From Clostridia bacterium (GTDB lineage: Bacteria > Bacillota > Clostridia > Oscillospirales > QAKW01), in assembly GCA_017442025.1 (NCBI GenBank), contig JAFSBD010000085.1, positions 1 to 7,536 of the forward strand: a stretch of DNA of 7,536 nt. The letters run 5' to 3'. The first letter of the stretch is position 1. Each line of letters starts with the position of its first letter. Below the pieces are notes generated by a model, which saw nothing but the letters and a program-made list of their open reading frames with translations, ran no database searches and was not told the origin of the DNA. Made by a program: the position numbers and the translations under genes. Shown here one piece after another: positions 6,134-7,536 of this stretch.

Positions 6134-6984
6134 GACATCCTCCGGCTGATTTTCTCGTTCAGCACTTTATAAAAACTTTTGTTGCTCAGTTTAACCAAGC
6201 GTAAAGGCTTGGAATGGCGGGTGATCGAAACATAGTCGCCCTCTGAAAGGCAGGCGAGTTCAGCACCGTCGCATTCCAAAATCGGCTGAATCCGTTCGGC
6301 GTTTGCAACCCGAACATCTAATTCTTTTTGGGCAATACCGAAAACAACAGATCTTGAACCTAAAGTATGGGGGCAAATAGGCGTAACAACGATACTATCC
6401 GAGCGCGGTTCTAAGATCGGTCCGCCTGCACTCATAGAATACGCGGTAGATCCGGTCGGAGTGGCGATAATAAAGCCATCACAAAAGTAATCAAGCAAAT
6501 CGATGCTATGATCCGCGATAACAATATGAGCCGGTTTTCCGTTTTTGCTTCGGATAACCGCATCGTTTAATGCTGTGGTTTCCACAATGCTTTTATTATT
6601 GCGAATAACCGACACTTTGAGCATCATCCGTTCAGTGCAATCAAAACCATTGCTTAAGATAGCGGGAAGTTCTTCTAATTCATTGTCTTCTAATTCGGCC
6701 AAAAAACCAAGATGCCCGAGATTGATTCCCAAAAGCGGGACATCATATTGAATTGCATAGGAGGCCGCTCTCAAAAGTGTGCCGTCCCCGCCTAAAGTAA
6801 GTACCAGCGAAGCATCGGAAAAGCATTCCTCCGGTGAAGAAAAATCAAAGGAAATATCCGGCTTATAATCGCAACAGGATACAGCATAGGTATAATCATT
6901 TTGTTTTAAAAGATCGAGAACTCTATGCAAACAAATCAGTTCCGGATCTTTTTCGGGGTTCACAATAATTCCGATTTTATTCAT
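6130..6984 (-). CDS. nadK: NAD kinase
   Basis: NAD kinase phosphorylates NAD to NADP in the cytosol and is the only route to NADP. The 284-residue protein begins MNKIGIIVNPEKD. It carries the diacylglycerol-kinase-like GGDGTLL motif (65-71), with the catalytic aspartate at 67. It also has GINLGHLGFLAE (86-97), the NAD-contacting ALND (138-141), TPTGSTAYSMSAGGPI (175-190), TPICPHTL (201-208) and the late DG at 239-240. The frame is open upstream to an ATG at 7045-7047. The extra 21 residues (starting MKHHPSIFLPPP) are not conserved family sequence and would lie wholly inside tlyA. The ATG at 6982-6984 has GGAGGA (6990-6995) at 5 nt. It overlaps tlyA by 8 nt and argR by 4 nt, and a GC-only hairpin lies just upstream of its ribosome binding site. 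Confidence 0.98.
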   Translation of the reverse strand: MNKIGIIVNPEKDPELICLHRVLDLLKQNDYTYAVSCCDYKPDISFDFSSPEECFSDASLVLTLGGDGTLLRAASYAIQYDVPLLGINLGHLGFLAELEDNELEELPAILSNGFDCTERMMLKVSVIRNNKSIVETTALNDAVIRSKNGKPAHIVIADHSIDLLDYFCDGFIIATPTGSTAYSMSAGGPILEPRSDSIVVTPICPHTLGSRSVVFGIAQKELDVRVANAERIQPILECDGAELACLSEGDYVSITRHSKPLRLVKLSNKSFYKVLNEKISRRMS

Positions 6985-7536
6985 AATGATCCTCCGAATA
7001 TACCGCCGCATGGGCGGCGGAAGAAATATCGATGGATGATGTTTCATCCTTTACTAAATAAAGAAGATATTCGCGGTTTCCGCTCTCGCCTGCCAGTCCG
7101 CTAAATGCGATTCCTTTGATCGCAAATTCGCAATTTTGCGCAAATAAAGCGACTTCTTCAATGACGCGAAGCTGAACTTTCCGATCGCGAACAACACCGT
7201 TTTTGCTCAAATTCTGTGGGCCTGCTTCAAATTGAGGTTTTATTAAAACAACGGCCTCCCCATCCTCAACTAAAGTATCTCGGATTGCCGGCAGAATGGC
7301 TTTGATTGAAATAAAAGATAGATCTGCAGTAATTGCATGAATCGGTTCGGGGAAATCATCTGCTTTAAGGTAACGGGCGTTATGGTGCTCCATGTTAATG
7401 ATGCGCGGATCCTCTTTAATCGTTGGGTGCAATTGAGCTGTTCCGATATCGACGGCATAAACTCTCGCGGCATCACATTCCAACAAAACCTGGCAAAATC
7501 CGCCGGTTGATGCGCCGAAATCTGCAACGGTTTTAC
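6977..7536 (-). CDS. tlyA: TlyA-type rRNA 2'-O-methyltransferase (N-terminus beyond the window)
   Basis: This is the C-terminal 185 residues of a TlyA / YqxC-like protein, in which an S4 RNA-binding domain precedes an FtsJ-type SAM methyltransferase domain. Mycobacterial TlyA 2'-O-methylates cytidines in 16S and 23S rRNA; the targets here are not known. Only the methyltransferase domain is visible. It contains SAM motif I as DFGASTGGF (visible residues 5-13), then VYAVDIGTAQL, the catalytic-type aspartate in ITADLSFISI, the lysine in VLIKPQFEAG, GVVRDRKVQ, and the family's end motif in SGLAGESGNREYLLYLV. The older 'haemolysin' name is historical. The frame is open through the right edge, so the S4 domain and start lie beyond it. 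The TAA stop falls inside the nadK start region, giving an 8-nt overlap. Confidence 0.93.
   Translation of the reverse strand, partial: KTVADFGASTGGFCQVLLECDAARVYAVDIGTAQLHPTIKEDPRIINMEHHNARYLKADDFPEPIHAITADLSFISIKAILPAIRDTLVEDGEAVVLIKPQFEAGPQNLSKNGVVRDRKVQLRVIEEVALFAQNCEFAIKGIAFSGLAGESGNREYLLYLVKDETSSIDISSAAHAAVYSEDHYE
6990..6995 (-). promoter_or_regulatory. nadK ribosome binding site (decides the start)
   Basis: GGAGGA lies 5 nt ahead of the ATG at 6982-6984, inside the end of tlyA. It supports this internal start over the ATG at 7045-7047, which gives an unconserved N-terminal tail. Confidence 0.85.
7003..7020 (-). promoter_or_regulatory. GC-only hairpin just upstream of the nadK ribosome binding site
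   Basis: On the transcript CCGCCGC (7014-7020) pairs with GCGGCGG (7003-7009), closing a 4-nt loop CCAT. This 7-bp stem consists only of G-C pairs. It ends 7 nt before the GGAGGA of nadK and lies within tlyA codons for Ser-Ala-Ala-His-Ala-Ala-Val. It has no T-run after it, so it is not a terminator. It may keep the nadK initiation region open, slow ribosomes leaving tlyA, or be a by-product of alanine codons. The structure is seen; the role is unknown. Confidence 0.4.

Noticed and set aside
6985..7047. Longer nadK start adding 21 residues
   Set aside because: The extension is the tlyA end read in another frame and is not conserved; the ATG at 6982-6984 has GGAGGA at 5 nt and gives the family N-terminus.
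7484..7486. TTG at 7484-7486 as the start of the tlyA fragment
   Set aside because: The frame continues upstream to the window edge and encodes the SAM motif DFGASTGGF, so the TTG is an internal leucine codon.
1..7536. Search for mobile elements, CRISPR, tRNA, phage or defence genes
   Set aside because: Every reading frame of substance is a conserved housekeeping gene, and the gaps are too short to hide another. No terminal repeats, spaced repeats or integrase-like genes were seen.

Overview
This is a compact, entirely minus-strand block of conserved bacterial housekeeping genes. In the direction of transcription (right to left) the order is tlyA (5' end outside the window) - nadK - argR - recN - rplU - prp - rpmA - obgE - SAM-dependent methyltransferase - hslO (last codons outside the window). 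The content points to a Bacillota (Firmicutes) genome, most likely a clostridial lineage. Reasons are the tlyA-nadK-argR-recN order, an L27 with a cleavable N-terminal extension next to its Prp protease gene, strong AGGAGG-type ribosome binding sites, and moderate GC. I cannot name the genus.

Region 1 (about 5672-7536): tlyA, nadK and argR are translationally interlocked. tlyA and nadK overlap by 8 nt, nadK and argR share an ATGA overlap, and recN follows argR after 9 nt. No promoter for this unit lies in the window, so it must start further right. It combines rRNA methylation, NADP synthesis, arginine-responsive regulation and DNA double-strand-break repair.

Region 2 (about 2907-3995): the ribosomal protein unit rplU-prp-rpmA. 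It has a full-consensus sigma-A promoter whose -35 box contains the recN stop codon, a structured 5' leader consistent with the L21 leader, and an intrinsic terminator 8 nt after rpmA. L27 is made as a precursor with the MLFNIQFF prefix. Prp, encoded between the two ribosomal proteins, is the protease expected to remove it.

Region 3 (1-2896): obgE (ribosome-assembly GTPase), a YqeM-like class I methyltransferase of unknown substrate, and hslO (redox chaperone Hsp33). They are separated by 9 nt and 1 nt and look like one transcript. obgE sits just behind the rpmA terminator with no convincing promoter of its own. Its Shine-Dalgarno sequence falls in the loop of a small perfect hairpin.

There are no mobile elements, CRISPR arrays, tRNAs, rRNAs or broken genes, and no gene-free stretch longer than about 110 bases. 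I found no new multi-gene system. The points most worth a second look are regulatory: the L21 leader and its promoter, the obgE hairpin behind a terminator, the GC-only hairpin ahead of nadK, and the weak prp ribosome binding site between two strong ones. The unassigned methyltransferase is the only gene without a clear job.
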